A DNA stretch of 64,000 nt from Sutcliffiella horikoshii (GTDB lineage: Bacteria; Bacillota; Bacilli; Bacillales; Bacillaceae_I), in the NCBI RefSeq assembly GCF_019931755.1, contig NZ_CP082918.1, positions 414,001 to 478,000 of the forward strand, in the 5' to 3' direction. The position numbers and the translations under genes are program-made. Below the pieces are notes generated by a model. That model had not been told where the DNA came from. It saw only the letters and a program-made list of their open reading frames with translations, and ran no database searches. Below, one piece after another: positions 37,404-46,482 of the stretch. How positions within the stretch are numbered: position 1 is the first letter of the stretch; every line of letters begins with the position of its first letter.

Positions 37404-39260
37404 TTAAAACTGTGGTGCTCTTGGATTGTCATTCACAGACCAGCCTTCATAAAGGCCGATATCGTCAAATGCACTCAAGAAAGCATTATATTCGTCGCTG
37501 CCCTCGCCATAAAGGTCAATGGCAGATTGTAAGATTGCTTCGCGGAACTCTGCAAAAGAAGCGTCATAGTGGAGGTAGTCATACGCGCGGTACCAAGTGT
37601 CCGCAACCACTGTTCTGCCCATGCCATATTCTTCTGCTACAAGGTAGGCGGAGTGCTGAAGGATTGTACAATTGATGTGTACGCCACCGTTATCCATGTT
37701 CGCAGGAAGGTAGTAATACTCATCCATGTGAGCCGGGTAGCGACCTTCGCCGTCAATGCTGTAAGGCCAGTACACAGCACCTGTTGGAAATTTACCTGGA
37801 TCTTCGTTGCTTCGAAGGGCGGTTCTGCCGTTCGCTAACCATTCTTCACCCATGATGTCCTCTCCAACATCCCAGTTGCTGTCGTCTACTAAAGCAGCAA
37901 ATGTATCAGAGTAGGCTTCATTAATGGCACCTGTTTCAAAACGGTAGCGAAGTCCGCCATTGTAATGCGTGATACCGTGTACCATTTCGTGCGCTGTTAC
38001 ATCAAGAGCAGCAAGCGGAATGAATTGCTGTCCGTCGCCATCTCCGTAAGTCATCATCGCGATTCCGTTACTCCAGAAGGCATTGTTATACTCTTTCCAA
38101 TAGTGAACGCGGGAATTGATGGCCATCCCGTTTCCATCTAAAGAGTTACGGCCATGCTCATTTAAGAAATAGTCATACACGATACGGGAATTGGAGTGCG
38201 CGTCCACTGCAGGACCTTGTCCAACGGTTTCCCATGTGCTGCTGTCCCCAGTGTATTCTACATCTTTCCATGCAGCGCTTTTATTAGAATATAACCACAT
38301 CTGGTTGGACGTGTTTTTCATATTGTAAGTGAAAATTCCATCCATATCTGGAGTGGTGTAATCAGCAAGGAAGAATTGAGTCCCTTGTCCACTTCCAGGG
38401 ACATTCCCGTGTGAAAGATTTAACAACTTTGTCAATCCAGTCGTACCTAAGCCAGAACCACGTGCGGGCTTTAATTTCCCAGCATTCTCCACAGCTTTTG
38501 GATTTGGTCCTTGCTCTACTTTTAAAGCAGAAGAGCCTTCGACGTTGTTCGTGCCAATGATGTCTTCAAAGAAACCAAAGCCAGTCATTGCGTTATATCG
38601 ATCTAGCACTTTCCCATTGTGGGCATCCACATACACATACCAGTTACCAGCTTCGCCTTCGAAAAACTCTAGATTTACTCGGTAAGCAAGATGATAGTCT
38701 TTTTCAAGTGGATAGATTACTAGCTCAGAGGACTCAACCGGAACTTCAGCAGGAGCATCAACCGCTGCTTTTGCCTCTGTTACCGCTTTTTCTGCTTGGA
38801 TGGAAGGCGTGGTGTTAATATCTAAAGAGTCTAATTTCGTATCGAAGTTTCCATTAACGGTCGTAATTTCATTCTTTTCGTTAAAATGCACATTCAATTC
38901 ATTCCGATCGACCGGAACGCCATTTTTCGTTTGTTGCAGACGAACGTGTGTCATCCCAAGGTCATCCGTTGTTGCTCTTACTTCTTTCAGGTCCTTCTCA
39001 GGGTTGTTCATGTGGAAAAAGTCCTTATGTTTGCCAAGGAACTTCTTCGCATTTTTCGCATCTGCCTTTGCCTGCTTTTCTGATAGAATACCAGCAACAA
39101 ACGAAGGTGGCCCTTGTTTGCCTTCGGTATCAACAACTCTCACTTTTCCTTTACTTTTGAATTCCTGTAGCGAGCTCGCCGCATTCGACGATGGTCCACC
39201 GGAGAAAAGACCGGCGAAGATAAGGAATACTACTGCAGCTAAAATAAAAATCTTTTTCAA
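37404..39260 (-). CDS. Secreted neutral metalloprotease, thermolysin (M4) family
   Basis: Bacillolysin-type extracellular zinc protease. Start TTG 39260 (MKKIFILAAVVFLIFAGLFSG) is chosen because GAGGGGA lies just upstream; 618 residues. Order: signal peptide, FTP and PepSY-like propeptide (about 35-230), M4 catalytic domain with VTAHEMVHGITH (zinc HExxH) and third ligand Glu in GAINEAYSDTFA, then the M4 C-terminal domain. The PAHMDEYYYLP and DNGGVHINC segments are typical of the active-site region. Mature enzyme should be about 300 residues after self-processing. Likely roles are protein scavenging in late growth. Confidence 0.94.
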   Translation of the reverse strand: MKKIFILAAVVFLIFAGLFSGGPSSNAASSLQEFKSKGKVRVVDTEGKQGPPSFVAGILSEKQAKADAKNAKKFLGKHKDFFHMNNPEKDLKEVRATTDDLGMTHVRLQQTKNGVPVDRNELNVHFNEKNEITTVNGNFDTKLDSLDINTTPSIQAEKAVTEAKAAVDAPAEVPVESSELVIYPLEKDYHLAYRVNLEFFEGEAGNWYVYVDAHNGKVLDRYNAMTGFGFFEDIIGTNNVEGSSALKVEQGPNPKAVENAGKLKPARGSGLGTTGLTKLLNLSHGNVPGSGQGTQFFLADYTTPDMDGIFTYNMKNTSNQMWLYSNKSAAWKDVEYTGDSSTWETVGQGPAVDAHSNSRIVYDYFLNEHGRNSLDGNGMAINSRVHYWKEYNNAFWSNGIAMMTYGDGDGQQFIPLAALDVTAHEMVHGITHYNGGLRYRFETGAINEAYSDTFAALVDDSNWDVGEDIMGEEWLANGRTALRSNEDPGKFPTGAVYWPYSIDGEGRYPAHMDEYYYLPANMDNGGVHINCTILQHSAYLVAEEYGMGRTVVADTWYRAYDYLHYDASFAEFREAILQSAIDLYGEGSDEYNAFLSAFDDIGLYEGWSVNDNPRAPQF

Positions 39261-39620
39261 ATAAACCCATCCCCTCAAAATATTTAGTGTTACGAAAATA
39301 TCGAGTTACGATATTTCGACAAGTTTATCGTAATGGAAGGTTGAGATTTGGTAAACAGACTATTCAGACTATTTTTAAGGTCGGGGGAACTTGAATGTAG
39401 GCAAATCGATAGGATGTGACAGAATTTGCTATGACTTAAGATACGGTAACGTGTTAAAGTGGCTAGGATAATTACCCTGTTTTTTAGAGTGGGGAGTGTT
39501 AAATGACTAGTAAATATTTGGTTAAATGATAGTTTAGGAGTATAGACAGTGGCAGAAAGATGTATATAATAGGAAAATATTACTTGGATTTCTATTTTAT
39601 GAGGGGGAGAGTTTAGGGGT
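39261..39620. other. Gene-free upstream region of the protease gene
   Basis: AT-rich, no coding signal. Near the protease start it contains CGAAAATATCG-agtta-CGATATTTCG (39293-39317), an almost perfect inverted repeat that overlaps a doubled minus-strand TCGTAAC. This is a candidate operator for the protease gene. Nothing else stands out up to 39600. Confidence 0.45.
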
Positions 39621-39695
39621 ATGAAGAATTTTTTAGAGACAGAGAGATTATTGTTACGCAGATTAATTAGAGTTGGAGGACACCATTATATATAG
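39621..39695 (+). pseudogene. Truncated N-terminus of a GNAT acetyltransferase
   Basis: GAGGGGGAGAG precedes ATG 39621; the frame reads MKNFLETERLLLRRL and stops after 24 residues. LETERLLLRRL is the standard beginning of RimJ/RimL-type acetyltransferases (normally ~170-180 residues). The remaining gene is missing: the stop TAG (39693-39695) is immediately followed by the first unit of array B, in the same frame. So the gene was cut exactly where the array begins. Confidence 0.6.
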
Positions 39696-39800
39696 TTTGG
39701 CACGAACTTGGGTGGTTTTGGCACGAACTCGGCGCATTTCCGCACGAACTCTGGTGGTTTTGGCACGAACTTTGTGGATTTCCGCACCAACTCAGCGAAA
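39696..39800. repeat. Phased array B: five 21-bp units (GCACGAACTC family)
   Basis: Units start at 39696, 39717, 39738, 39759 and 39780, exactly 21 bp apart. Heads alternate between TTTGGCACGAACTY and TTCCGCACSAACTC, followed by seven variable bases. Same family as array A at 27958. The frame stays open because 21 is a multiple of three and encodes F(G/R)TNSxx heptads, but no start codon with a ribosome site is seen. Confidence 0.88.
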
Positions 39801-39835
39801 TACAGCAAAATTGTCGCTGAATATCTATTCATTTC

Positions 39836-39874
39836 ATTAAAAAAAGCGACAGTACCCATGCTCTCTGTCGCTTT
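39836..39874 (-). terminator. Terminator of the DeoR-family gene
   Basis: Minus-strand stem AAAGCGACAG / CTGTCGCTTT (39874-39865 with 39852-39843) followed by a T-run. Confidence 0.85.
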
Positions 39875-39886
39875 CTCCTTATTAAT

Positions 39887-40657
39887 CTATACTCCAGCCA
39901 CCAAAACCTCTACCCCGGCAGACTTTAAGGCATTGATTTTCTCCTTATCGGTCTCCGAATCCGTTATCACGACATCCAATTTTCCAACAGGGTACATACC
40001 GGCAAACATCTCCTGGCCGATCTTTGTGTGCTCAAACATGGCGACCAGTTTCTTGGAATTTTCATAAACTGTCTTATGAAAAACAGCAACTTCCGGCGTT
40101 GCAGTACTCAAGCCTTTTACAGAGAGAGCCCCTGCCGTCGCAAAGCATAAATCTACTGTGAACTGTCGCGCAAATTCATTGGCCAATGCATCTGTGATGT
40201 TACCTGAACTTTTCACATTCCCGCCAATCAAAAAGGTGGAGATGTTTTCAGACCCACGTAGGGAATAAGCGATTTCAAGTGAGTTGGTCAGCACCGTGAA
40301 TGGAATGTCCTTTGGTAAATATTTGAGCAGTACATAATGAATGGACGCCCCACCGATAAAAACTGTTTGGTTTGCTTTTACGTAGCCTGCAGCCATTTTT
40401 GCTATGGCATTCTGGTGTTCGGTGCCGTCACCAAAGCGCTCTGCTGGTGGGCGTGGCATGGTGCGAACGGATGCAACTGGGATTGCGCCACCATGAGTTC
40501 TTTTCAATAACCCGTGTTCTTCCATGATAGAAAGGTCTCGGCGAATGGAATCGATGGACATATTGAATTGATCAGCCAAATCTTTCGCGAGCACTCTCCC
40601 GTCCTGTTCTAAAACCTTCAAGATTTCTCCCCGTCTTTCATCTGTAAACAAGAACAT
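39887..40657 (-). CDS. DeoR-family transcriptional regulator
   Basis: Sugar-phosphate-type repressor, about 256 residues. The N-terminal HTH is DERRGEILKVLEQDGRV ... SIDSIRRDLSIMEEHGLLKRTHGG, the DeoR signature; the C-terminal DeoRC ligand domain has VFIGGASIHYVLLKYL and MFEHTKIG. The start is placed at the ATG giving MFLFTDERRG; in-frame codons up to 40678 are possible but lack a ribosome site. It probably binds the repeated TTTATTC-TGTTT elements in its own upstream region. The regulated pathway is not evident; neighbours are not sugar genes. Confidence 0.85.
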   Translation of the reverse strand: MFLFTDERRGEILKVLEQDGRVLAKDLADQFNMSIDSIRRDLSIMEEHGLLKRTHGGAIPVASVRTMPRPPAERFGDGTEHQNAIAKMAAGYVKANQTVFIGGASIHYVLLKYLPKDIPFTVLTNSLEIAYSLRGSENISTFLIGGNVKSSGNITDALANEFARQFTVDLCFATAGALSVKGLSTATPEVAVFHKTVYENSKKLVAMFEHTKIGQEMFAGMYPVGKLDVVITDSETDKEKINALKSAGVEVLVAGV

Positions 40658-40700
40658 CACCCCAATGTCTAATTTCAACTTCGTTTCCTATTATTTCATG

Positions 40701-40759
40701 TTTATTCCTGTTTAGTCAATGTTATATTTCGTGTTTCTGCTTTTTTATTCTGTTTTACT
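40701..40759. promoter_or_regulatory. Repeated candidate operator upstream of the DeoR gene
   Basis: TTTATTCCTGTTTAGT (40701-40716) and TTTATTCTGTTTTACT (40744-40759) are direct near-copies 43 bp apart, about four helical turns, in the divergent gap between the DeoR gene and the nucleotidyltransferase gene. Direct repeats of this type are common operators for DeoR proteins. Confidence 0.45.
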
Positions 40760-40831
40760 GTTTATAAAAGGATAAAACATGCAAAGAGTCGAAAAGTGTA
40801 GAATGCGTATTTTAAAGAAAAGGTGATAAAG

Positions 40832-42106
40832 ATGTACAAAATTCCAGAGAGTGTACAAAAGGTTTTAGTCCCTTTTATAGATAAATGCAATAAAGAATTA
40901 CCAGGATTGCTAGAAGGAATGTACCTTCACGGATCCATTGCGATAGATGCTTATCTGGAAGGACAAAGTGACATTGATTTTGTTGCGGTGACAAGCCGGA
41001 AGCTGACAACTAAAGATGCAACTATTTTAAAGGAAATTCATTTGAACCTTGCAGAAACATGCAAAAAGCCGCAGTTGGATGGTATATACGTGCAATCGTC
41101 CAACTTAGCGGCAGAGGGCTATTTTTATAATGAAGGGACCTTTGGTAAAGCGGTACACGATATTCCGGTTACATGGTGGTTGCTCAAGAACAAGGGTGTA
41201 ACAATCTTTGGGCCCGCCGCTAGCGAACTTCCCCTGGACGTAACAACGGAAGACCTCACAACCTATGTACGAAAAAACATGAATGACTACTGGGCAACAA
41301 GGACTTCTGCCATGGAACAGAAAAAAGAGCAGTTAATGACATATCCGATCGAGCATATTGAAACCGAAATGGAATGGACAGTCCTCGGGTTGCTGCGCCA
41401 ATTTTACACATTGAGGAAGCAAGATATCATCTCCAAATTAGCAGCAGGGGAGTACGGACTGCGTGAACTTGAACCGAAATGGCATGGGCTTATTCAAGAG
41501 GCAATCAACATTTGGCAAGGAAATCCAGAAAGAAACTTTACGAAAAATGAAGAGAGAGTACATGCCACGATCGAATTTGCTAAAGAACTAATTAGATCTT
41601 GTAGTTCAAATGAAACTACTAAGAGTCAGGTGAAACTAGAAGCCTATCAACCAGAACACTTAGAAGAACTTATAGAATATAAGCTTACGGAAAGTCAGTT
41701 GGAATTCACTTCACATCCCAAAGAGGCCTTACTAGCATGCGAAACGGATAAGGGGAGGCGTCCCATCGTTATTATAGAGAATGGGCAGCCTGCAGGTTTT
41801 TTTGTTTTATATCAGGGGGAGGAGCTTACTAAATATACAGACAACCCAAATGCGATTCTTTTGCGGGCATATTCAGTTGCGCTTCCTTTTCAAGGAAAGG
41901 GTATTGCGCGGAGATCGCTTGAATTGCTGCCTGGCTTTGTCCTAAAGAATTTTCCTAGAGTGGATGAGGTTGTACTTGCGGTGAACCTAAGAAACGAAGC
42001 TGCGCAAAGAGTGTACTTGAGGGCGGGGTTCAAAGACAGTGGAAGAAGGGTGATGGGGCGGATGGGAGAACAGTATGTGTACCGACTCAAGGTGGAAGGA
42101 GAATGA
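40832..42106 (+). CDS. Aminoglycoside adenylyltransferase-like nucleotidyltransferase fused to GNAT
   Basis: 424-residue two-domain protein. Start ATG 40832 follows AAAGGTG. Residues 1-260 resemble AadA/ANT(9)-type streptomycin/spectinomycin adenylyltransferases: GSIAID with Gly34-Ser35 and the metal-binding Asp47-Ile-Asp49, then a DUF4111-like helical part. Residues ~270-424 are a complete GNAT acetyltransferase with the acetyl-CoA loop QGKGIARRSLE and NLRNEAAQRVYLRAGF. Each half normally is a separate protein. Resistance activity is not proven; such intrinsic enzymes may act on other substrates. It overlaps the next gene's alternative start by 4 nt. Confidence 0.8.
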   Translation: MYKIPESVQKVLVPFIDKCNKELPGLLEGMYLHGSIAIDAYLEGQSDIDFVAVTSRKLTTKDATILKEIHLNLAETCKKPQLDGIYVQSSNLAAEGYFYNEGTFGKAVHDIPVTWWLLKNKGVTIFGPAASELPLDVTTEDLTTYVRKNMNDYWATRTSAMEQKKEQLMTYPIEHIETEMEWTVLGLLRQFYTLRKQDIISKLAAGEYGLRELEPKWHGLIQEAINIWQGNPERNFTKNEERVHATIEFAKELIRSCSSNETTKSQVKLEAYQPEHLEELIEYKLTESQLEFTSHPKEALLACETDKGRRPIVIIENGQPAGFFVLYQGEELTKYTDNPNAILLRAYSVALPFQGKGIARRSLELLPGFVLKNFPRVDEVVLAVNLRNEAAQRVYLRAGFKDSGRRVMGRMGEQYVYRLKVEGE

Positions 42107-42108
42107 CT

Positions 42109-42468
42109 ATGGATTATCAAACGGCCTTAGACAAGTACATCCAAGCAACAAACACTCACAACTTCGATAATGTAGAAAAAATGCTCCACGACGATGCGGT
42201 CTTTTGGTTCACCAATAAAACTTGCAGGACTATGGAAGAAATCCGCGCCTTTTTTGAAAACGCTTGGGACACCATCAAAGAGGAAGTTTATTCGGCAAAG
42301 GACGTGCAGTGGATTGCGGTAGATGAGCACACCGCCACTTGCCTCTATACTTTTCATTATGAGGGACATATGAACGGGGAGTTCATCTCGGGAAGTGGAC
42401 GTGCGACCAATGTTTTTGTAAAAGAAAAGGGAGAATGGAAGTTGATTCATGAGCATTTGAGCCGATAA
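42109..42468 (+). CDS. SnoaL/NTF2-like protein
   Basis: 119-residue alpha+beta barrel of the NTF2-like superfamily: MDYQTALDKYIQATNTHNFD, LHDDAVFWFTNKT, and the closing GEWKLIHEHLS strand typical of SnoaL-like/DUF4440 proteins. ATG 42109 is preferred because AAGGAG (42097-42102) is correctly spaced; ATG 42103 is too close. No catalytic residue can be assigned. Probably co-transcribed with the upstream fusion gene. Confidence 0.75.
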   Translation: MDYQTALDKYIQATNTHNFDNVEKMLHDDAVFWFTNKTCRTMEEIRAFFENAWDTIKEEVYSAKDVQWIAVDEHTATCLYTFHYEGHMNGEFISGSGRATNVFVKEKGEWKLIHEHLSR

Positions 42469-42499
42469 AAAGAAAAATGGTTTTTAAAAGGGGAAGGTT

Positions 42500-43279
42500 A
42501 TGAACTGCAAAATAGTATTTTTCGATATTGACGGCACCCTCACGCATCACGAGGACGGCAGTATTTCTGTGAGAACAAAAGCGGCCATCCAAGCGTTAAA
42601 AGATAAAGGAATTATCGTGGTGGCTGCAACGGGCCGCCCGCTATCGATGTGCAAGGAGATTCGGGAGCTCGGGATTGATACATTCATCACAGCTAATGGA
42701 GGCTATGCCAAACATCTAGAAGAGGTCATTCACAAAATTCCGCTGGATAAAAAGGTGATGGAAGAAGTGGTTCAGTTTGCTTCGGAGCAGAAACACGGAC
42801 TTTCTTTTTATACAGAAGGCTTTCATATGAACGAAGTGGAGGATCCGAGGATCGCACAAGCGTTGAAAGAAACACTTGGGGTACTTGGTTTAGAGGACTT
42901 TTCGGTGATGGACCATACTAAAGAGCAGGAAGTCTATCTCATGTGTCTGTTTGCAGCAGAGGATATGATAGAGCCGTATATGGAGAGATTCCCGCACCTG
43001 ACTTTCAGAAGGTGGCACCCATACATCTTAAATGTCCTGCAAGAGGATGTGTCCAAATCGGTCGCCATTATGAAACTGTTAAACTACTTTGGCATCGACA
43101 AGTCCGAGGCGGTTGCATTTGGGGACGGGGAGAATGACATCGACATGCTTGAGCTTGTTGGCTATGGCGTTGCGATGGGGAACGGCAGCGACAGGTTGAA
43201 GTCAGTCGCTGATTTTGTCACAAGAAGTTCCAGTGAAGATGGCATTGATTATGCATTAAGAAAACTACAAATCATTTAG
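42500..43279 (+). CDS. HAD-superfamily (Cof-type) phosphatase
   Basis: 259 residues, HAD subclass IIB. Nucleophile motif FFDIDGTLTHHE (Asp9/Asp11), motif II VVAATGRP, and motif IV AFGDGENDIDMLELVGYGVAMGNG. Similar Bacillus proteins (YkrA/YitU-like) dephosphorylate sugar phosphates or flavin intermediates; substrate unknown. AAAGGGGAAGG before the ATG. Confidence 0.88.
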   Translation: MNCKIVFFDIDGTLTHHEDGSISVRTKAAIQALKDKGIIVVAATGRPLSMCKEIRELGIDTFITANGGYAKHLEEVIHKIPLDKKVMEEVVQFASEQKHGLSFYTEGFHMNEVEDPRIAQALKETLGVLGLEDFSVMDHTKEQEVYLMCLFAAEDMIEPYMERFPHLTFRRWHPYILNVLQEDVSKSVAIMKLLNYFGIDKSEAVAFGDGENDIDMLELVGYGVAMGNGSDRLKSVADFVTRSSSEDGIDYALRKLQII

Positions 43280-43291
43280 GAGGAACCCAAC

Positions 43292-43852
43292 ATGTTCATA
43301 CATAAAATTGATGAGGAACTATCTTTGAAACTAGCAGAAGAAAAAGATGCGGAGCGACTATTTGAGCTGACCGACAACTCCAGGGACTATTTGCGCGAGT
43401 GGTTGCCTTGGCTGGACTTCACAAAGAAGGTGGAGGACTCCAGGAATTTTATATAAGGTACGAGACAAGGGTATGCGGAAAATAAATCTATGACCACGAT
43501 GATCCTCTATAAAGGCGAAATCGTTGGTGTTGGAGGTTATAACACACTCGATTGGACCAATAAAGTGGTAACAATCGGATACTGGCTGGATAAGGATTAT
43601 CAAGGGAACGGCATCATGACGAGGGTGGCGGAGGCTTTGACGGACTATGCCATCATGGAGCTTGGCATGAACCGTGTTGATATTCGTGCGGCTGTGGAAA
43701 ATGTGAAGAGCAGATCGATTCCGGAAAGGCTCGGATTTACGTTGGAAGGGAAGGTCCGTCAAGCGGAATGGCTGTATGACCGTCATGTCGATCATGCGGT
43801 GTACGGAATGCTTGCAGAAGATTGGAAAAAAAGAAAAGCTGGAGGAATGTAA
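43292..43852 (+). pseudogene. RimJ/RimL-type GNAT acetyltransferase with one in-frame nonsense codon
   Basis: TAGGAGGAACC precedes ATG 43292. The frame encodes a normal 187-codon ribosomal-protein-serine-type acetyltransferase (LREWLPWLDFTKKVEDSRNFI ... shown in parts: LREWLPWL, YWLDKDYQGNGIMTRVAEAL, ENVKSRSIPERLGF) except for TAA at 43454-43456. Related proteins usually have Lys there (FIKGT), so AAA to TAA is the likely change. Everything after the stop remains in frame and intact, which points to a recent mutation, a sequencing error, or read-through. Confidence 0.75.
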
Positions 43853-43854
43853 GC

Positions 43855-44494
43855 TGAAACGAAAATATTTGTGGTGGGGTGCAGGCGTAATCGTCCTAGC
43901 CCTGCTCCTGTCATTTGTCTTTTGGGGGGCGCCTTGGGGCATTTGGACGAACAAGCAGTCATTTGAAGTGTATTTGGAAGAAAAGTATGAGAAGGATTTT
44001 GTAATAGAGGATATCTCGTTTGATTTTTTTAACACAAGAAAGTATCACGCGTATGCCTATGCAAAAGAGGAACCGGAACTCTTGTTTTATGTGGGGCAGA
44101 ATCGGTATACAGGCAAAACGGAAGATGGATTTTTGAAGCAAAGGAAGAAGTTGGCCCAATTGTAGAAGAATATTATCCAGATCACTCTAACTATGGGGTT
44201 AATTTGATTTTTCCTGAAACAGAACCAAAAGATTTTATTAGGGCTGATTACAAAAAGCATGCAACAGTTGAAGTGGGAGTCTCCATGGATAATATCCGAG
44301 TGAACAGCGCGAACAGTAAGACGGAAATAGAGCGGGCATTCTTTCTTTTACAAGAAATAAAAGAAAAAGAAATACAGCTTCATCACTTTGGTATTAGCTA
44401 TGAGAACAGGACGCTTCAGCTGCAAAAAGAAGACATTCAATCCATTGAAACGATAAAAGATATGGAAGTTTTTTTAAGCGAATACAATAGATAG
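43855..44494 (+). pseudogene. Membrane-anchored protein, disrupted by a single-base frameshift
   Basis: An N-terminal hydrophobic segment (LWWGAGVIVLALLLSFVFWG) is followed by a charged domain. The frame stops at 44163-44165, but a second frame continues naturally: FEAKEEVGPIVEEYYPDHS joins to NYGVNLIFPETEPKD and runs to 44494. A one-base deletion near 44128 (GATGG-ATTTTTGAAG) explains both. The start is unclear too: GGAGGAA stands before CTG 43855, with ATG 43850 leading straight into a stop. Function unknown. It is the second broken gene in a row. Confidence 0.6.
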
Positions 44495-44510
44495 CAGAGA
44501 GGCGGTGGGG

Positions 44511-46055
44511 ATGATGTATTTTGGAATGGACAAATTGGCGGATATAACGCAAATGGAAGAGTGGAAACGGGCCTATTCAGCAGCGATAGAGCAATTGGAC
44601 TTGTTGTATCAGGAAGAAAACCGCCTGTATTATTCGACATATGCGCAGGGAATTCAGAGTGAGAGACTGCGAGAAATAATGAGTGTGAAGCATAACCTGA
44701 TGACGAATGAATCGATAGCAACGGAATTGGCCTCCAAGAGAAAAGCTTTTGAAAAAGATCCAATCTGGAAACGACGTTTGGAAGTCTTTTTGTCCAAAAT
44801 GAAGCAGGAGTCATTGGATAGTCAGGATGAATTGGTAGCTGTACAACATAAGCTTCAATCAGAGCTTCTAGAAAGCTCATTTACTGTGGATGGAAAAGAA
44901 TATAATCTTGGTTCTGTTCATTCCACTATCATGGAGAACCCAGATCGTGAGCTTCGTAAAAGGCTTTTTAAGGAAGCGAAAAAGGTTGGTGCAAGAAACG
45001 AGACGTTGTTCAGAGAGCTCATTCAAATCCGAAACCAACTTGCAAAGGAACTTGGTTACCAGAACTATTATCATTTTCGATGCAGCCTTCAAGAAATGGA
45101 TATGGAAGCCTATATTAATGAGATGAATGATCTTTTAGTTAGTGCCCGAGATTGTTCAGACTATTGGGATGGTCGTATAAAAGAAAAATTCGGCTATAAA
45201 GAAATACATCAATACGATCAGTATTTTTCGGTATTTAATTATCAGGAAAGTTCAGAAGCAGATTTGTTTAAAGCAGAACGAATCAAGGAAGTGTTTTCTG
45301 GAACCTTGACCAGTTTTGGATTATCCATGGATGATTTGCCCTTAAGTGTGGAATGTTTGGAGATTCCTTACGGTGGCTTTTGTATCAACATCCGTCCAAC
45401 TGATACCAGGGTAGTGGTAAATAAGCGTGATGCCTATTCGGTTTATGTTTCAGGGCTTCATGAACTTGGACATGCCATTGACGGGGTGTACAGCTCCTAT
45501 CAGTACCCAGAGCTTTACCGATTTTACTCGTCCATTGCTGCAGAGGGTGTTGCAGAGTTGTTTCAAACCATTGCCACAGATAATGAATTTTTGATGAAAC
45601 ATTTTAAACTGGACGAAAACACGGTGAATCAGCTATTGGAACAAAAAGAACTAATGGATATAAAAATGGTCAAAATGAATTTCTATTATAGTTTAGTAGA
45701 ATACGAACTTTATACTAATCCTGAGCGCAATTTTCAAGAAGTTGCAAACGAGTGTTATAAAGAAGTGTTTGGTACAGAGGGAGAGGCGTTCCATCCTGCG
45801 AGTGAGATGTTTTATGTGGAAAACCCAGCATTTTTTCAGGATTATAATGTTGCCCTTGCGATTCGTGAAATGATACTACATACATTTAAAATAAACAGCC
45901 CTTATGGTAAGAGAGAGATTTTCGGGGAGCTTGTGGAAAAATATTTGGAACCAAACCAGTTATACACTTGGCAGGAACGGGTTAGGCGACTTTGTGGCGA
46001 GGAGTTTACTTTTCGTTATTTAAAAAGAACTCTGGGAAAGGGGGAAACCAAATGA
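44511..46055 (+). CDS. M3-family oligoendopeptidase
   Basis: 514-residue zinc metallopeptidase. Active-site HELGH at 317-321 and the downstream Glu in AAEGVAELFQT are intact. The protein is helical and lacks a signal peptide, so it should degrade small peptides in the cytosol. It is shorter than PepF (~600), matching a short Bacillus M3 subgroup. Start ATG 44511 follows GAGAGGCGG; ATG 44514 is equivalent. The next gene overlaps its stop (ATGA). Confidence 0.88.
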   Translation: MMYFGMDKLADITQMEEWKRAYSAAIEQLDLLYQEENRLYYSTYAQGIQSERLREIMSVKHNLMTNESIATELASKRKAFEKDPIWKRRLEVFLSKMKQESLDSQDELVAVQHKLQSELLESSFTVDGKEYNLGSVHSTIMENPDRELRKRLFKEAKKVGARNETLFRELIQIRNQLAKELGYQNYYHFRCSLQEMDMEAYINEMNDLLVSARDCSDYWDGRIKEKFGYKEIHQYDQYFSVFNYQESSEADLFKAERIKEVFSGTLTSFGLSMDDLPLSVECLEIPYGGFCINIRPTDTRVVVNKRDAYSVYVSGLHELGHAIDGVYSSYQYPELYRFYSSIAAEGVAELFQTIATDNEFLMKHFKLDENTVNQLLEQKELMDIKMVKMNFYYSLVEYELYTNPERNFQEVANECYKEVFGTEGEAFHPASEMFYVENPAFFQDYNVALAIREMILHTFKINSPYGKREIFGELVEKYLEPNQLYTWQERVRRLCGEEFTFRYLKRTLGKGETK

Positions 46056-46432
46056 ATAAGTTGTTTAAAAGAATAGATACGGTATTCCTTGAGGTTACCA
46101 ATATGGAGAGATCGATTGGGTGGTACACAAAGGTACTCGGTTTTTCGGTCAGGTGGCATGATGTGGAGAATGGGTATGCAGCGATTGAGATGGGGGAGAC
46201 ACCGCTGACGCTCGTGCGGGCTGAGAAAGTGACACCAGGAACCCATTGTTTATTGAACTTCTATTCTGCGGATATTTATGCTGCACATCAGAAATTGGCA
46301 GAGCGAGGGGTTTCGGGGGAGGATGTCATTGACTATGGTGCCGTTCTGTCGTTCGAGTTTAAGGATCCGGACGGGCATATTCTTGGGGTTTGTTATTTTG
46401 AGGAGGAGTCGGTGACGAGGGAGGATTCTTAA
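46052..46432 (+). CDS. VOC-family (glyoxalase/bleomycin resistance-like) protein
   Basis: 126 residues, one vicinal-oxygen-chelate module: DTVFLEVTNMERSIGWYTKVLGF at the front, TPLTLVRAEK in the middle, and FEFKDPDGHILGVCYFEEE at the end. A whole VOC fold needs two modules, so it probably works as a dimer. ATG 46052 has AAGGGGGAA upstream and overlaps the M3 peptidase stop. Substrate unknown. Confidence 0.85.
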   Translation: MNKLFKRIDTVFLEVTNMERSIGWYTKVLGFSVRWHDVENGYAAIEMGETPLTLVRAEKVTPGTHCLLNFYSADIYAAHQKLAERGVSGEDVIDYGAVLSFEFKDPDGHILGVCYFEEESVTREDS

Positions 46433-46482
46433 GGAGCAGGGATACTGGGATCGGGTAAGTGTGAGGCTATGAAGTTCCAAAA

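Noticed and set aside
39708..40067. 119-codon plus-strand ORF through array B and antisense to the DeoR gene
   Set aside because: TTG start without a ribosome site; it is open because a 21-bp repeat has no stop in that frame, and the second half is antisense to a clear gene.
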